Origin: Woeseiaceae bacterium
GTDB lineage: Bacteria; Pseudomonadota; Gammaproteobacteria; Steroidobacterales; Woeseiaceae
DNA: 64,000 nucleotides
Assembly: GCA_013042375.1 (NCBI GenBank)
Contig: JABDQH010000019.1
Location: 1-64,000 of the forward strand
Direction of reading: 5' to 3'
Part shown: one piece after another, positions 45,818-54,936 of the stretch
Position numbering within the stretch: position 1 is the stretch's first letter
Layout of the letters: every line of letters begins with the position of its first letter
Position numbers and translations under genes: made by a program
The notes under the pieces: generated by a model
What the model saw: only the letters and a program-made list of their open reading frames with translations
Told to the model about the DNA's origin: nothing
Databases searched by the model: none

Positions 45818-46037
45818 ACACATCGCGATGCTGGCCTGCGGCCTGTGCATCGGTGGCGTAACGATCGCCGCAGACGAGGAAGCGGTCGATACCGCGTTCC
45901 TCGAGTATCTCGGCGAATGGGAAGAGGCGGACGACGACTGGCTGCTGTTCGAGGACGTCGAATTGGCGGCGGCAAGCGAGCAGGACGAGTCAGCGGAAGA
46001 GGAGGCGGAGTCGCCGGAGAGGGAAGATGAGAGCTAG
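45807..46037 (+). CDS. Small acidic exported protein
   Basis: The 76-residue product begins with a weak signal peptide (MSAEHIAMLACGLCIGGVTI). It continues with DTAFLEYLGEWEEADDDWLL, a motif seen in small proteins at this position in other gammaproteobacteria, and ends in a strongly acidic Glu/Asp tail. It overlaps both neighbours (11 bases each), so it is translationally embedded in the sigma-DUF3619-DUF3106 operon. Its negative charge is opposite to the strongly basic DUF3106 product that follows, which hints at binding between them (inference). Confidence 0.72.
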   Translation: MSAEHIAMLACGLCIGGVTIAADEEAVDTAFLEYLGEWEEADDDWLLFEDVELAAASEQDESAEEEAESPEREDES

Positions 46038-46494
46038 GGTCATTGTAGTGCTGAGTGCATTGCTGGCGTGCGGCACGGTGTTCGCCGACGGTGTTGCCTG
46101 GAACGAGCTCAGCGACGAGCAGCGCGCTGCGTTGTCCTCGTTCGAGGAGTCGTGGGACAGCCTGCCGGCAGAGCGCCAGCTGCGCCTGTCGCGGGGCGCG
46201 GCTCGCTGGACCGGCATGTCGAAGCGTCAACGCAGGGAGGCGCAGCGGCGATTCAATACCTGGCAGAAGCTGCCCCAGGAGCGCCGTGCACTGATCCGCG
46301 AGCGTGCGGACATCTTTCGCAACCTGTCGCCCGAGGAGCAGCAGCGCGTTCGTGAAAACTACAAGCGTTACCGTGAGATGACGCGCGAGCGCCGCGAGAA
46401 GCTGCGCGAGCGGTACCGGGACCTGACGCCGGAGCAGCGTCGCAGCCTCCGCGAAGAGATGGGTCGCCGCAGCAAGGGCCGCCGCGGGCGGTAA
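46027..46494 (+). CDS. DUF3106 family basic exported protein
   Basis: The 155-residue protein has a signal peptide (MRARVIVVLSALLACGTVFA) and then a highly Arg-rich helical domain with repeated motifs of the form LS.E.R..L..F...W..LP.ER (LSDEQRAALSSFEESWDSLP, then WQKLPQERRALIRERADIFR, then LSPEEQQRVRENYKRYREM). This is the DUF3106 pattern. It ends in a basic KGRRGR tail. It is probably periplasmic, and it is the last gene of the sigma-factor operon. Confidence 0.87.
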   Translation: MRARVIVVLSALLACGTVFADGVAWNELSDEQRAALSSFEESWDSLPAERQLRLSRGAARWTGMSKRQRREAQRRFNTWQKLPQERRALIRERADIFRNLSPEEQQRVRENYKRYREMTRERREKLRERYRDLTPEQRRSLREEMGRRSKGRRGR

Positions 46495-46562
46495 GCACTT
46501 TCCACCTTTGTGCCCGCCCGGGGCCTTAGATACACTCCCGCAGTCCGAAAGGGAGTGGTCCT

Positions 46563-48101
46563 ATGAGAATCGGTGTACCGAAAGAGAATTTTGCGGGCGA
46601 ATGCCGCGTTGCGACGACGCCCGACGTCGCCGCGCAGCTGATCAAGCTCGGCTTCGACGTCTCGGTCGAAACCGGAGCCGGCGCGAAATCGAGTTTCTCC
46701 GACAACGCATATCGCGACGCGGGATGCGACGTCGTCGCGACGACGGCTGACCTTTGGTCGCAGTCCGACATCGTCATGAAGGTGCGCGGTCCGGACGACC
46801 AAGAGGCGGCCCAGCTGCGGTCCGACCAGACGCTGATCAGCTTCCTTTGGCCCGGCCAGAATCCGGAACTGCTCGAGAAGCTGACCGGGACCGGGGCCAC
46901 CGTGCTCGCGATGGACAGCGTGCCGCGTATCTCGCGGGCGCAGAAGATGGATGCCTTGAGCTCGATGGCCAATATCGCCGGCTATCGCGCCGTCGTCGAA
47001 GCCGCGCAGCATATCGGGCGTTTCTTTACCGGCCAGATCACGGCAGCCGGCAAGGTGCCGCCCGCCAAGGTGCTCGTCATCGGCGCCGGCGTCGCCGGCC
47101 TCGCGGCCATCGGCGCGGCGAAGAGCATGGGCGCCATTGTGCGTTCCTTCGACACGCGTCCCGAGGTCAAGGAGCAGATCGAGTCGATGGACGCCGAGTT
47201 CCTCATGCTCGACTTCGAGGACGAGGACGGTTCGGGCGAAGGCGGTTATGCCAAGGTCATGAGCGACGAGTTCATCAAGGCCGAGATGGAGCTGTTCGCC
47301 GAGCAGGCAAAAGACATCGATATCATCATCACGACGGCGCTTATTCCGGGCAAGCCAGCACCGCGTCTGATTACGGCCGAGACGGCCCGCTCGATGAGGG
47401 ACGGCAGCGTCATCGTCGACCTGGCCGCCGAACAGGGCGGCAACTGCGAGCTCACGGTGCCGGGCGAAGTCACCGTCGACAGCGGCGTTACGATCATCGG
47501 CTATACGGACCTGCCGAGCCGCCTCGCGGCCCAGTCGTCGCAGCTCTATGCGACCAACCTCCGACACCTGCTGACGGACATGACGCCCGAGAAGGACGGC
47601 AAAATTGTCGTCGACTTCGAGGACGAGGTCGTTCGTGGCACCACTGTCTGCAAGGACGGTGAAACGACCTGGCCACCACCGGCACCCAAGCTCTCGGCCG
47701 CACCGCCGAAAGCGGCGCCGGCTCCAGAGCCTGTGGTTGAGAAGGAAAAGAAACCGCGTTCGTTCGTCGGGCCTGCGATCGGCATGGCGCTCGCGGGCGT
47801 TGCGCTGCTCGGACTCGGTGCTGTTGCGCCGGCGTCCTTTATGGCGCACTTCACGGTCTTCGTCCTGGCCTGCTTCGTCGGCTACATGGTGATCTGGAAT
47901 GTAACGGCTGCCCTGCATACACCGCTTATGAGTGTCACGAATGCCATTTCGAGCATCATCGTGATTGGCGCACTGATGCAAATCAGTTCGGACAACCCCC
48001 TGACGATGTGGATTGCAGCGGTGACGGTCGGAATAACAAGTATCAATATTGCGGGCGGATTCGCGGTGACACGCCGCATGCTCGAAATGTTCAGGAAGTG
48101 A
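46563..48101 (+). CDS. pntA: NAD(P) transhydrogenase alpha subunit
   Basis: The 512-residue protein has the AlaDh/PNT N-terminal domain ([20 protein letters not shown]) and the NAD-binding domain ([20 protein letters not shown]). A Pro/Ala-rich linker with a KEKKPR patch follows, then four membrane helices at the C-terminus, as in the long E. coli-type PntA. With PntB it couples proton entry to NADPH formation, supplying reductant for gor, aroE and others. GGGAG lies before the ATG and pntB starts seven bases downstream. Confidence 0.96.
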   Translation: MRIGVPKENFAGECRVATTPDVAAQLIKLGFDVSVETGAGAKSSFSDNAYRDAGCDVVATTADLWSQSDIVMKVRGPDDQEAAQLRSDQTLISFLWPGQNPELLEKLTGTGATVLAMDSVPRISRAQKMDALSSMANIAGYRAVVEAAQHIGRFFTGQITAAGKVPPAKVLVIGAGVAGLAAIGAAKSMGAIVRSFDTRPEVKEQIESMDAEFLMLDFEDEDGSGEGGYAKVMSDEFIKAEMELFAEQAKDIDIIITTALIPGKPAPRLITAETARSMRDGSVIVDLAAEQGGNCELTVPGEVTVDSGVTIIGYTDLPSRLAAQSSQLYATNLRHLLTDMTPEKDGKIVVDFEDEVVRGTTVCKDGETTWPPPAPKLSAAPPKAAPAPEPVVEKEKKPRSFVGPAIGMALAGVALLGLGAVAPASFMAHFTVFVLACFVGYMVIWNVTAALHTPLMSVTNAISSIIVIGALMQISSDNPLTMWIAAVTVGITSINIAGGFAVTRRMLEMFRK

Positions 48102-48108
48102 GGCCGAC

Positions 48109-49509
48109 ATGATTAACGCTGGAATCGTAACCGTGTCGTACATCATCGCGACCATTCTTTTTATCCTGGCCCTTGGCGGTCTTTCCAACCAGGAGACCGC
48201 ACGTCGCGGTAACTGGTACGGCATCATCGGTATGGCGATTGCCTTGATCGCGACCATACTCGGTGTGGTCACCGCGCAATACACGATTTTGCTCGTGGCA
48301 TTGCTCATTGGTGGCAGCATCGGTCTGTTTGCGGCTTCGCGCGTGCAGATGACGCAGATGCCCGAGCTTGTCGCAATCCTGCACAGCCTTGTTGGTGTGG
48401 CTGCGGTTGCCGTCGGCTACGTGAATTTCATGGATCCGACGGAACACCTCACGGGTGTCGAGCTAACCATTCACGATATCGAAACCTATCTCGGCATCCT
48501 GATCGGTGCCGTGACGTTCTCCGGTTCCGTTATCGCGTTCGGCAAGCTGTCGGGCCGCATTTCGGGTAACCCGATGATCCTGCCGGCACGCCATTGGCTC
48601 AATCTTGGCCTGTTGATCGGGGCGATTTGGTTCGGACGTGAGTTCGTCATGCAGTCGGCCGCGGGCACGGGCATGGAGCCGTTGATCATCATGACAGTCA
48701 TTGCCTTGCTCTTCGGCATCCACATGGTAATGGCAATTGGTGGTGCGGACATGCCGGTCGTTGTGTCCATGCTCAACAGTTACTCGGGTTGGGCTGCGTC
48801 GGCGACGGGCTTCATGCTCGGCAATGACCTTCTCATCGTGACGGGCGCGCTCGTCGGTTCAAGCGGTGCCATCCTCTCTTACATCATGTGTCGCGCGATG
48901 AACCGCAAGTTCCTGGCCGTGATTGCCGGTGGCTTCGGTACGGGTGGTGGCTCTCCAGCCGCGGCCGGCGGTGGTGAAGACCAGGGCGAGGTTGTCCCGG
49001 TCGAGCCGCTCGAAACGGCCGAGCTGTTGTCGAACGCCAAGGAAGTCATGATCATCCCGGGCTACGGCATGGCCGTTGCGCAGGCGCAGCACACGGTGTT
49101 CGAAATCACGCGCACGCTGCGGGAGAAGGGCGTCAATGTGCGTTTCGGCATTCACCCGGTTGCGGGCCGCATGCCGGGCCACATGAACGTGCTGCTCGCC
49201 GAGGCCAAAGTGCCTTACGACATCGTGTACGAAATGGACGAGATCAACGAGGATTTCCCGGACGTCGACGTGTCCGTCGTCATCGGGGCCAACGACATCG
49301 TCAACCCGTCGGCGCTCACGGACCCCGACAGCCCGATCGCTGGCATGCCGGTGCTCGAGTGCTGGAAAGGCAAGGTGTCGATCGTCTTGAAGCGCAGCAT
49401 GGCGACCGGCTACGCCGGTGTGCAGAATCCGCTGTTCTTCCTCGACAACACGCGCATGCTGTTTGGCGATGCCAAGGCGACGCTCGATGAGGTTTTAAAG
49501 GCGCTCTAA
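48109..49509 (+). CDS. pntB: NAD(P) transhydrogenase beta subunit
   Basis: The 466-residue protein has about eight or nine membrane helices in its first 270 residues and the NADP-binding domain at the C-terminus ([68 protein letters not shown]). It is the partner of PntA in a two-gene operon. Length and motifs are standard. Confidence 0.96.
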   Translation: MINAGIVTVSYIIATILFILALGGLSNQETARRGNWYGIIGMAIALIATILGVVTAQYTILLVALLIGGSIGLFAASRVQMTQMPELVAILHSLVGVAAVAVGYVNFMDPTEHLTGVELTIHDIETYLGILIGAVTFSGSVIAFGKLSGRISGNPMILPARHWLNLGLLIGAIWFGREFVMQSAAGTGMEPLIIMTVIALLFGIHMVMAIGGADMPVVVSMLNSYSGWAASATGFMLGNDLLIVTGALVGSSGAILSYIMCRAMNRKFLAVIAGGFGTGGGSPAAAGGGEDQGEVVPVEPLETAELLSNAKEVMIIPGYGMAVAQAQHTVFEITRTLREKGVNVRFGIHPVAGRMPGHMNVLLAEAKVPYDIVYEMDEINEDFPDVDVSVVIGANDIVNPSALTDPDSPIAGMPVLECWKGKVSIVLKRSMATGYAGVQNPLFFLDNTRMLFGDAKATLDEVLKAL

Positions 49510-49534
49510 TTGCTGTAATAATGCGTGCATAGCG

Positions 49535-49551
49535 GGCGCACATGGTGCGCC
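49535..49551 (+). terminator. Short stem-loop after pntB
   Basis: GGCGCAC and GTGCGCC pair over seven bases around a three-base loop, 25 bases past the pntB stop and 20 bases before the HNH gene. No T-run follows. It may be a weak terminator or an mRNA stabiliser. Confidence 0.35.
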
Positions 49552-49571
49552 TATCCCGAAGGGGGGAGACT

Positions 49572-50225
49572 ATGCTCGCTGGGCTTGCATCCGATATTTC
49601 GCAACAGGTTCTGAGGACCGATGTTGCCGGTATGCCGCTCGAGTGGATCGACTACCGCGAAGCGGTGCGTCTCTACCACGCCGAGCAGGTCGCCTATGAC
49701 TGCGGTACGCGCCTGTACACCGTGTTCGGCGGCTTTAGCTCGATCGATGGCAGCCGCAGCCGTATTCACGTCAGTTCGATCATCGCGACGCACGGCACGA
49801 GCAAAAGCCTGTCGAAAAGCCGTGACAAGTACGTGCCGCCGCTCAACAATCGCACGCTGTTCAAGCGCGACGCGAACCTGTGCCTGTATTGCGGCATGCG
49901 TTTCATGACGCGCGATCTGACGCGCGACCACATTACGCCCGTTTCGCGCGGTGGGCTCGACACCTGGAACAACGTTGCGACCGCCTGCAGGCGCTGCAAC
50001 AACTACAAGGGTGGACGCATGCCGCAGGAGGCGGCGATGGAGCTGATCGCCGTGCCGTTCACGCCGAATTACGCCGAGTACATCTACCTGAAAGGCCGCC
50101 GCGTGCTTAGCGACCAGATGGAGTACCTGCTCGCGCATATCCCGCGCTCGAGCCCCCTGCACGCGCGCCTCTCCGGCCATCTCGCCAACGGCAGCGAGAT
50201 CGTTGACGTCCATTATCACGATTAA
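49572..50225 (+). CDS. HNH endonuclease family protein
   Basis: The 217-residue protein has an HNH domain around residues 100-140: LCLYCGMRF, then LTRDHITPVSRGG, DTWNNVATACRRCNNYKG. This gives the CxxC...CxxC zinc site together with the catalytic Asp-His. The N-terminal part (DVAGMPLEWIDYREAVRLYH) and the position-specific VLSDQMEYLLAH tail fit the chromosomal HNH family widespread in gammaproteobacteria, whose role is unknown; no toxin or restriction partner is nearby. The ATG at 49572 follows GGGGGGAG. A REPIN-like repeat separates it from the exonuclease gene. Confidence 0.88.
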   Translation: MLAGLASDISQQVLRTDVAGMPLEWIDYREAVRLYHAEQVAYDCGTRLYTVFGGFSSIDGSRSRIHVSSIIATHGTSKSLSKSRDKYVPPLNNRTLFKRDANLCLYCGMRFMTRDLTRDHITPVSRGGLDTWNNVATACRRCNNYKGGRMPQEAAMELIAVPFTPNYAEYIYLKGRRVLSDQMEYLLAHIPRSSPLHARLSGHLANGSEIVDVHYHD

Positions 50226-50233
50226 TAATGTGA

Positions 50234-50308
50234 ATTGTGGGAGCGGCTTCATACCCCGAGGGCACCTCGGCCGCGATTCGGGCCTGAAGGCCCTCCCACA
50301 GCCACAAT
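50234..50308. repeat. REPIN-like palindrome pair between HNH and exonuclease genes
   Basis: The left arm (50237-50280) starts GTGGGAGCGGCTTC and ends GCCGCGATTCG around an inner CCGAGG..CCTCGG hairpin. The right arm, read on the minus strand from 50301, is CTGTGGGAGGGCCTTCAGGC. The outermost bases ATTGTGG and CCACAAT also pair, so the whole unit folds as one long hairpin. The arms converge here, whereas those at 30502-30597 diverge. Confidence 0.82.
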
Positions 50309-50317
50309 GATTCGGCT

Positions 50318-51211
50318 ATGCAGTACTTAATTGATGCCTCCGTCTACGTTTTCCGGGCCTACTATTCCATGCCCGACGACATGGTCGATGACGCCGGCAA
50401 CCCGGTCAATGCCCTGTACGGATTCTGTCGCTTTTTCGGCGACTTCATGGAGCAGGTGACGCCCGAGTTCATTGCCGTCGCTTTCGACGAAAGCCTGAGC
50501 AAGTCGTTTCGCACCGAGATCTATCCCGAGTACAAGGCGAACCGCGATCCGGCACCCGAGGAACTGAAGCGCCAGTTTGCGCAGTGCCGGCGCTACGTGC
50601 GTTCGCTCGGGGTCATGGAACTCGCGAGCCCGCGTTATGAGGCCGATGACCTGATCGGCACGCTGGTCGAACACGGCCGCCGCCAGGGTCGGCCATCGAC
50701 GATCGTCAGCCGTGACAAGGACCTGACGCAGCTGCTGGGCAAGGAGGACGTGTTCTGGGACTTCGCCGGCAAGGGCAAACTGCGCTACGAGGAGATACCA
50801 GGCTCCTTTGGCGTGTGGCCCGAGCAGATCGCCGATTTCCTGGCGCTCGCGGGCGACGCCGTCGACAACATCAAGGGCGTCCCGGGCGTCGGCAAGAAGA
50901 CGGCGGAGAAACTGCTGGCGCATTTCGGCAGCCTCGACGTCATCTACGACAACCTCCATCGCGTGCACGAAGTCAACGTGCGCGGGGCGAAGACGCTGGG
51001 CGCGAAACTCGACACGCATCGTGACGACGCAATGCTCGCGAGGAAACTGACGGGCATTGCCTGCGATGCGCCGATCGACGATGCCGAGTCGATGCTGCAG
51101 CCGGCGCCGCCACAGCTCGGCGCAGTCAATTCGCTGTTCGACGAGGCCGGCATCGGCATGGCGCTCAGGCGGCAGGCCGAACGCGTTTCGGACATCTATC
51201 GGCATCAGTAG
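50318..51211 (+). CDS. 5'-3' exonuclease (FEN/PIN-type)
   Basis: The 297-residue protein resembles the 5'-nuclease domain of DNA polymerase I and the Xni group. It has YLIDASVYVFRAYYSMP, FIAVAFDESLSKSFRTEIYP, EYKANRDPAPEELKRQF, YEADDLIGTLVEHG, IVSRDKDLTQLL, and the helix-hairpin-helix GVPGVGKKTAEKLLAHFG. The acidic metal ligands are kept. It has no polymerase domain. It probably removes flaps or RNA primers. The start codon follows the REPIN-like repeat by nine bases, so its promoter and leader must cross or lie inside that repeat. Confidence 0.92.
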   Translation: MQYLIDASVYVFRAYYSMPDDMVDDAGNPVNALYGFCRFFGDFMEQVTPEFIAVAFDESLSKSFRTEIYPEYKANRDPAPEELKRQFAQCRRYVRSLGVMELASPRYEADDLIGTLVEHGRRQGRPSTIVSRDKDLTQLLGKEDVFWDFAGKGKLRYEEIPGSFGVWPEQIADFLALAGDAVDNIKGVPGVGKKTAEKLLAHFGSLDVIYDNLHRVHEVNVRGAKTLGAKLDTHRDDAMLARKLTGIACDAPIDDAESMLQPAPPQLGAVNSLFDEAGIGMALRRQAERVSDIYRHQ

Positions 51212-51246
51212 CCGCAATCCGGAATATCCCTAGTTCCGGAAGCGGC
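51211..51246 (+). terminator. Hairpin after the exonuclease gene
   Basis: GCCGC/GCGGC and CCGGAA/TTCCGG form a two-part stem with small internal loops around a 9-base loop immediately after the stop codon. There is no T-run. It could terminate transcription weakly or protect the mRNA 3' end. Confidence 0.4.
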
Positions 51247-51295
51247 GACCGAGTGTTGTCATGAAGTCCCCGGAATAGCGTCGGGTGACGAGGTA

Positions 51296-53680
51296 ATGGC
51301 CGAGATCATCGCACGCAACGAGCAGCTGGTCGTCCCCACGGCACGCCTGCGTACGACCTGCGACGCCATCGCGACTCGCCGCGCCGAGGTCGCGGACGTT
51401 GCTCATGTCGGACAGCGCCGCGCCGTTGAGTCGGCGCGCTTCGGCATCGGCGTGGAGCGCGAAGGCTTCAACCTGTTTGTCATGGGCCCTCCCGGCAGTC
51501 ACCGGCACGCACTGGTCACAGAGCTGGCAGAGGCACGGGCGGCGCGCAAGCCGTCGCCCGAAGACTGGTGCTATGCCAACAACTTTGCCAACCCCGAGCG
51601 CCCCCGGGCGCTGCGGCTACCGGCCGGCAGGGGGGCCGCGTTCCGGGAGGACATGCATGCACTGATCGACGAGATTCGCATCGCGATCCCGGCCGCGTTC
51701 GAGGAGGAGGACTACCGTAACCAGCTCAAGGCACTCGAGAGCGAGTTACACGAGGAGATCGAGCAGCAGTGGGAGGACATCCGGCGCAAGGCGGCCAAGG
51801 ATGACATCGCCGTGCTGCAGACGCCGAGCGGCTACGTGCTGGCGCCATTGCGTGACGGCAAGGTCATCGACGACAAGGACTTCAAGGAACTTCCCGACGA
51901 TGAGCGCAAGTCGATCGAGGCGACCATCGACAAGCTCGGCGAGGAGCTGCAGGCGCGCATCGAATCGCTGCCGAAGCTGCGCAAGCAACAACACGAGCGC
52001 GTCAGGGCGCTCGACCGGGAGGTAACGGCACACGCCGTGACCGTGCTGATCCAGGAGCTGGCCGCCAAGTACGCCGACGTGCCCGACGTCGCACACTACC
52101 TAGAGGAGGCGCGCGAGGACATCATCGAGCATGCGCAGGAGTTCCGGCAGACCGACGAACCGGCACTACCCTTCCTGCGCAATGACATCCCCTCGCTGCT
52201 GATGAGCTACGAAATAAACCTCGTCGTCGGCAACGAGCCGGACCGCCCGGCACCGGTTATCTACGAAACCAATCCGAGCTACCCGAACCTCGTCGGCAAA
52301 GTCGAACACCGTGCCGAGATGGGCGCGCTGCTGACCGACTTTCGGATGGTGCGCGGCGGCGCGCTGCTGCACGCCAACGGCGGCTACCTCGTGCTCGATG
52401 CGCATCGCGTCCTCGGGCGCCCGTTTGCCTGGGAGGCGCTCAAGCAGGCGCTGTTCACGAAAGAGGTCCGCATCGAATCGCCGGCCGACACGCTCGGCTT
52501 CGCGACGACTACAACGCTCAAGCCCGAACCGATACCGCTCGACGTGAAGATTATCCTCATCGGCGAGCGCTGGCTGTACTACCTGCTGTCGTTGTACGAC
52601 AAGGAGTTTGGCAGTCTCTTCAAGGTCGCCGTCGATCTCGACGACGACGTCGAACGAACCGGCGACAGCGTCGCGGCGTACGCGAAGATGATTGGTAACC
52701 GCGTGCGTAGCCACGAACTCCTGCCCTTCGACGAGGCGGCCGTGCGGCGCGTCATCGAGCAGCGCGCGCGACAGGCTGACGACAGTGAGCGCCTGTCGAT
52801 GAACATGCAGTCGCTCGACGATCTCCTCGTCGAGGCTGAGTACTGGGCCAGGCAACACGATGCGAACAGCGTCGGCGTCGACGACGTTGTCGAAGCGATC
52901 AGGCGCAAGAAAGAGCGGCTCGGGCGCATCGAGAAACGCATTGTCGACGCTATCGAGCGCGATACGTTGCTGATCGACACGTCCGGCGAGTGCGTCGGCC
53001 AGATAAACGGCCTGTCGGTCATCGATCTCGGCGACCATCGATTCGGTCACCCGGTCAGGATCACGGCGACGACGCGTATCGGCACTGGCGACGTCGTCGA
53101 TATAGAGCGCGAGGTGGAACTCGGCGGTGCGATACACTCGAAAGGCGTCATGATCCTGTCGTCGGCGTTGTCGTCTCGCTACGCGCCGGACACGCCGCTG
53201 TCGCTGCACGGCAGCATTGTCTTCGAACAGTCCTATGGCGGCGTCGACGGGGACAGCGCATCGGTCGCTGAGCTTTGTGCGCTGCTGTCGTCGATCTCGA
53301 AGCTTCCGATCCGGCAAAACGTCGCGTGCACTGGATCGATTAACCAGCTCGGTCGCGTGCAGGCCGTTGGTGGCGTGAACGAGAAGATCGAGGGGTTCTA
53401 CGAGATCTGCAAGGCGCGCGGGCTCGACGGTACGCACGGCGTCGTCATTCCCAAGGACAACGTCAAGCACCTGATGCTGCGCGAGGACGTCGTCGACGCG
53501 GTCGATAAGGGCAGGTTCGCGGTGTGGGCCGTCGAGACCATCGACGAGGCCGTCGAAACACTGACCGGTACACGTGCGGACGTCGTCAGCGGCAAGGTCG
53601 AGGAGCAGCTCGTCGAATATGCCAGGCAGCGCAAGCGCTTCGCCGAGGGAACGAGCAACGGAGCGAGCAACAATGAGTGA
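51296..53680 (+). CDS. Lon-like ATP-dependent protease (LonB/AAA_32 type)
   Basis: The 794-residue protein lacks the Lon N-terminal substrate domain. It has an AAA-type nucleotide-binding region with GPPGSHRHALV near residue 63, long coiled-coil helices (residues ~120-290), and the second half of the AAA module. The C-terminal Lon protease domain has catalytic Ser654 in GDSAS and Lys697 in VNEKIEGFYE. Motifs such as GGYLVLDAHRVLGRPFAWEALKQ are typical of the AAA_32 branch. It is probably a cytosolic quality-control protease. The next gene overlaps its end by eight bases. Confidence 0.9.
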   Translation: MAEIIARNEQLVVPTARLRTTCDAIATRRAEVADVAHVGQRRAVESARFGIGVEREGFNLFVMGPPGSHRHALVTELAEARAARKPSPEDWCYANNFANPERPRALRLPAGRGAAFREDMHALIDEIRIAIPAAFEEEDYRNQLKALESELHEEIEQQWEDIRRKAAKDDIAVLQTPSGYVLAPLRDGKVIDDKDFKELPDDERKSIEATIDKLGEELQARIESLPKLRKQQHERVRALDREVTAHAVTVLIQELAAKYADVPDVAHYLEEAREDIIEHAQEFRQTDEPALPFLRNDIPSLLMSYEINLVVGNEPDRPAPVIYETNPSYPNLVGKVEHRAEMGALLTDFRMVRGGALLHANGGYLVLDAHRVLGRPFAWEALKQALFTKEVRIESPADTLGFATTTTLKPEPIPLDVKIILIGERWLYYLLSLYDKEFGSLFKVAVDLDDDVERTGDSVAAYAKMIGNRVRSHELLPFDEAAVRRVIEQRARQADDSERLSMNMQSLDDLLVEAEYWARQHDANSVGVDDVVEAIRRKKERLGRIEKRIVDAIERDTLLIDTSGECVGQINGLSVIDLGDHRFGHPVRITATTRIGTGDVVDIEREVELGGAIHSKGVMILSSALSSRYAPDTPLSLHGSIVFEQSYGGVDGDSASVAELCALLSSISKLPIRQNVACTGSINQLGRVQAVGGVNEKIEGFYEICKARGLDGTHGVVIPKDNVKHLMLREDVVDAVDKGRFAVWAVETIDEAVETLTGTRADVVSGKVEEQLVEYARQRKRFAEGTSNGASNNE

Positions 53681-54050
53681 CGCGGACACCATCCGGCGCA
53701 TATTGCTCGCCGTGACCGAGACGAGCCCGGTCGAGACCCTGTGGCAGTCGCTTCTCGATGCCGTCGAGAACTCACGCGCCGAGGTGGTGACGGTGTTCGT
53801 ACGGGACGAACACTGGCGGCGCGCCGCGAGCCTGCCGTTCACGCGGGAAATCTCGCGCCTCAGCGGTTTGCAGGCCGAATTCACGCATCGTCGTGCCAGG
53901 CAGGTCAGCCTGGCCACGGCCGTGCGCGTGCAGCAGCGGCTCGAGCATCTCGCCTCGAAGACCCGCCTGAAGCTCGAGTTCGAAGTCGTTTCCGAGCAGG
54001 AGGGGGCCGAGCTGGCACGCCGCGAACGGCACATTCTGCTGGTACGATAA
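53673..54050 (+). CDS. Small protein overlapping the Lon-like gene, function unknown
   Basis: The 125-residue protein begins MSDADTIRRILLAVTETSPV and continues with VVTVFVRDEHWRRAASLPFT. This is a beta-alpha pattern reminiscent of universal-stress-type folds, followed by a long basic helix (RRARQVSLATAVRVQQRLEH) and a short tail. There is no signal peptide, so it is cytoplasmic. It overlaps the protease gene by eight bases and is presumably co-translated with it, so it could be an adaptor or regulator of the protease. I recognise no family. Confidence 0.65.
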   Translation: MSDADTIRRILLAVTETSPVETLWQSLLDAVENSRAEVVTVFVRDEHWRRAASLPFTREISRLSGLQAEFTHRRARQVSLATAVRVQQRLEHLASKTRLKLEFEVVSEQEGAELARRERHILLVR

Positions 54051-54057
54051 CGCGCCT

Positions 54058-54933
54058 ATGCCCCAGTGGTCACCGATATACACGGCCCTGCGCGAGGCCG
54101 GACTGAGCGTCGGCGAGGAGGCGTCGCCGCGGTCCGTCGGCGGCGGCGACATCAGCGCAGCCTGGCGTCTCGACAGCGACGACGGTCCGGTGTTCGTCAA
54201 GACGGGCCCGGCCTCGTCATACGACATGTTCTCGGCCGAAGCGGAAGGCCTGGCCGAGCTCGCGGCGCCGGGCGCGATCCGCGTTCCGCGCGTGATTGCC
54301 TGCGGCGTCGAGGCCGAAGCGGCGTACCTGGCGCTGGAGTGGCTGGCCTTCGACACGCCGACGCGCGCGACGGAAACGCGCCTGGGTGAGCAGCTCGCCG
54401 AGCTGCATCGCACGACGCGCGAGCGCTACGGCTGGCACCGCGACAACACGATCGGCCTGACGCCGCAGCGCAACGACGCGAGCGATGACTGGGTCGAGTT
54501 TTTTCGCGAGCACCGTCTCGGCTTCCAGCTGCGGCTCGCGGCCGACAACGGCTTCACGGGCAGCCTGCAGGAGGAAGGCGCGCGGCTCATGAAACGCATG
54601 GGCGTGTTCTTCGCCGACTACGCTCCCGACGCGTCGCTGTTGCACGGCGACCTGTGGGGCGGCAACTGGGCGAGCTGTGACGGTGAGCCCGTCATCTTCG
54701 ATCCGGCCGTCTACTTTGGCGACCGCGAAACCGATCTCGCGATGACGCGCCTGTTCGGCGGCTTCGGTGCTGCATTCTACGAAGCCTACGAGTCGAACGC
54801 GCCGCTGGCTGCCGGCCATCGCGCGCGCTGTGACCTCTACCAGCTGTATCACGTTCTCAATCACCTGAACCTGTTCGGGAGCGGCTATCTCGGACGGGCG
54901 CAGGCGCTTATTCGCAACCTTTCGAAGGCTTAA
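54058..54933 (+). CDS. Fructosamine kinase family protein
   Basis: The 291-residue protein has the aminoglycoside/fructosamine-kinase fold. It shows SVGGGDISAAWRL, VFVKTG with the ATP-binding Lys, the hinge LALEWLAFD, the catalytic loop LLHGDLWGGNWA, and metal-binding FDPAVYFGDRETDLAMT. The length fits fructosamine-3-kinase (YniA type). Such enzymes phosphorylate sugar adducts on proteins so that they fall off, repairing glycation. It precedes the DUF3365 heme lipoprotein by three bases, so the two are probably co-transcribed. Confidence 0.92.
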   Translation: MPQWSPIYTALREAGLSVGEEASPRSVGGGDISAAWRLDSDDGPVFVKTGPASSYDMFSAEAEGLAELAAPGAIRVPRVIACGVEAEAAYLALEWLAFDTPTRATETRLGEQLAELHRTTRERYGWHRDNTIGLTPQRNDASDDWVEFFREHRLGFQLRLAADNGFTGSLQEEGARLMKRMGVFFADYAPDASLLHGDLWGGNWASCDGEPVIFDPAVYFGDRETDLAMTRLFGGFGAAFYEAYESNAPLAAGHRARCDLYQLYHVLNHLNLFGSGYLGRAQALIRNLSKA

Positions 54934-54936
54934 GTC

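Noticed and set aside
46368-48320. Minus-strand open frame of 650 codons
   Set aside because: It is antisense to pntA and to the ends of its neighbours; the composition is typical of a shadow frame.
52166-54034. Minus-strand open frame of 622 codons
   Set aside because: It is antisense to the Lon-like protease gene, without recognisable motifs or a start signal.
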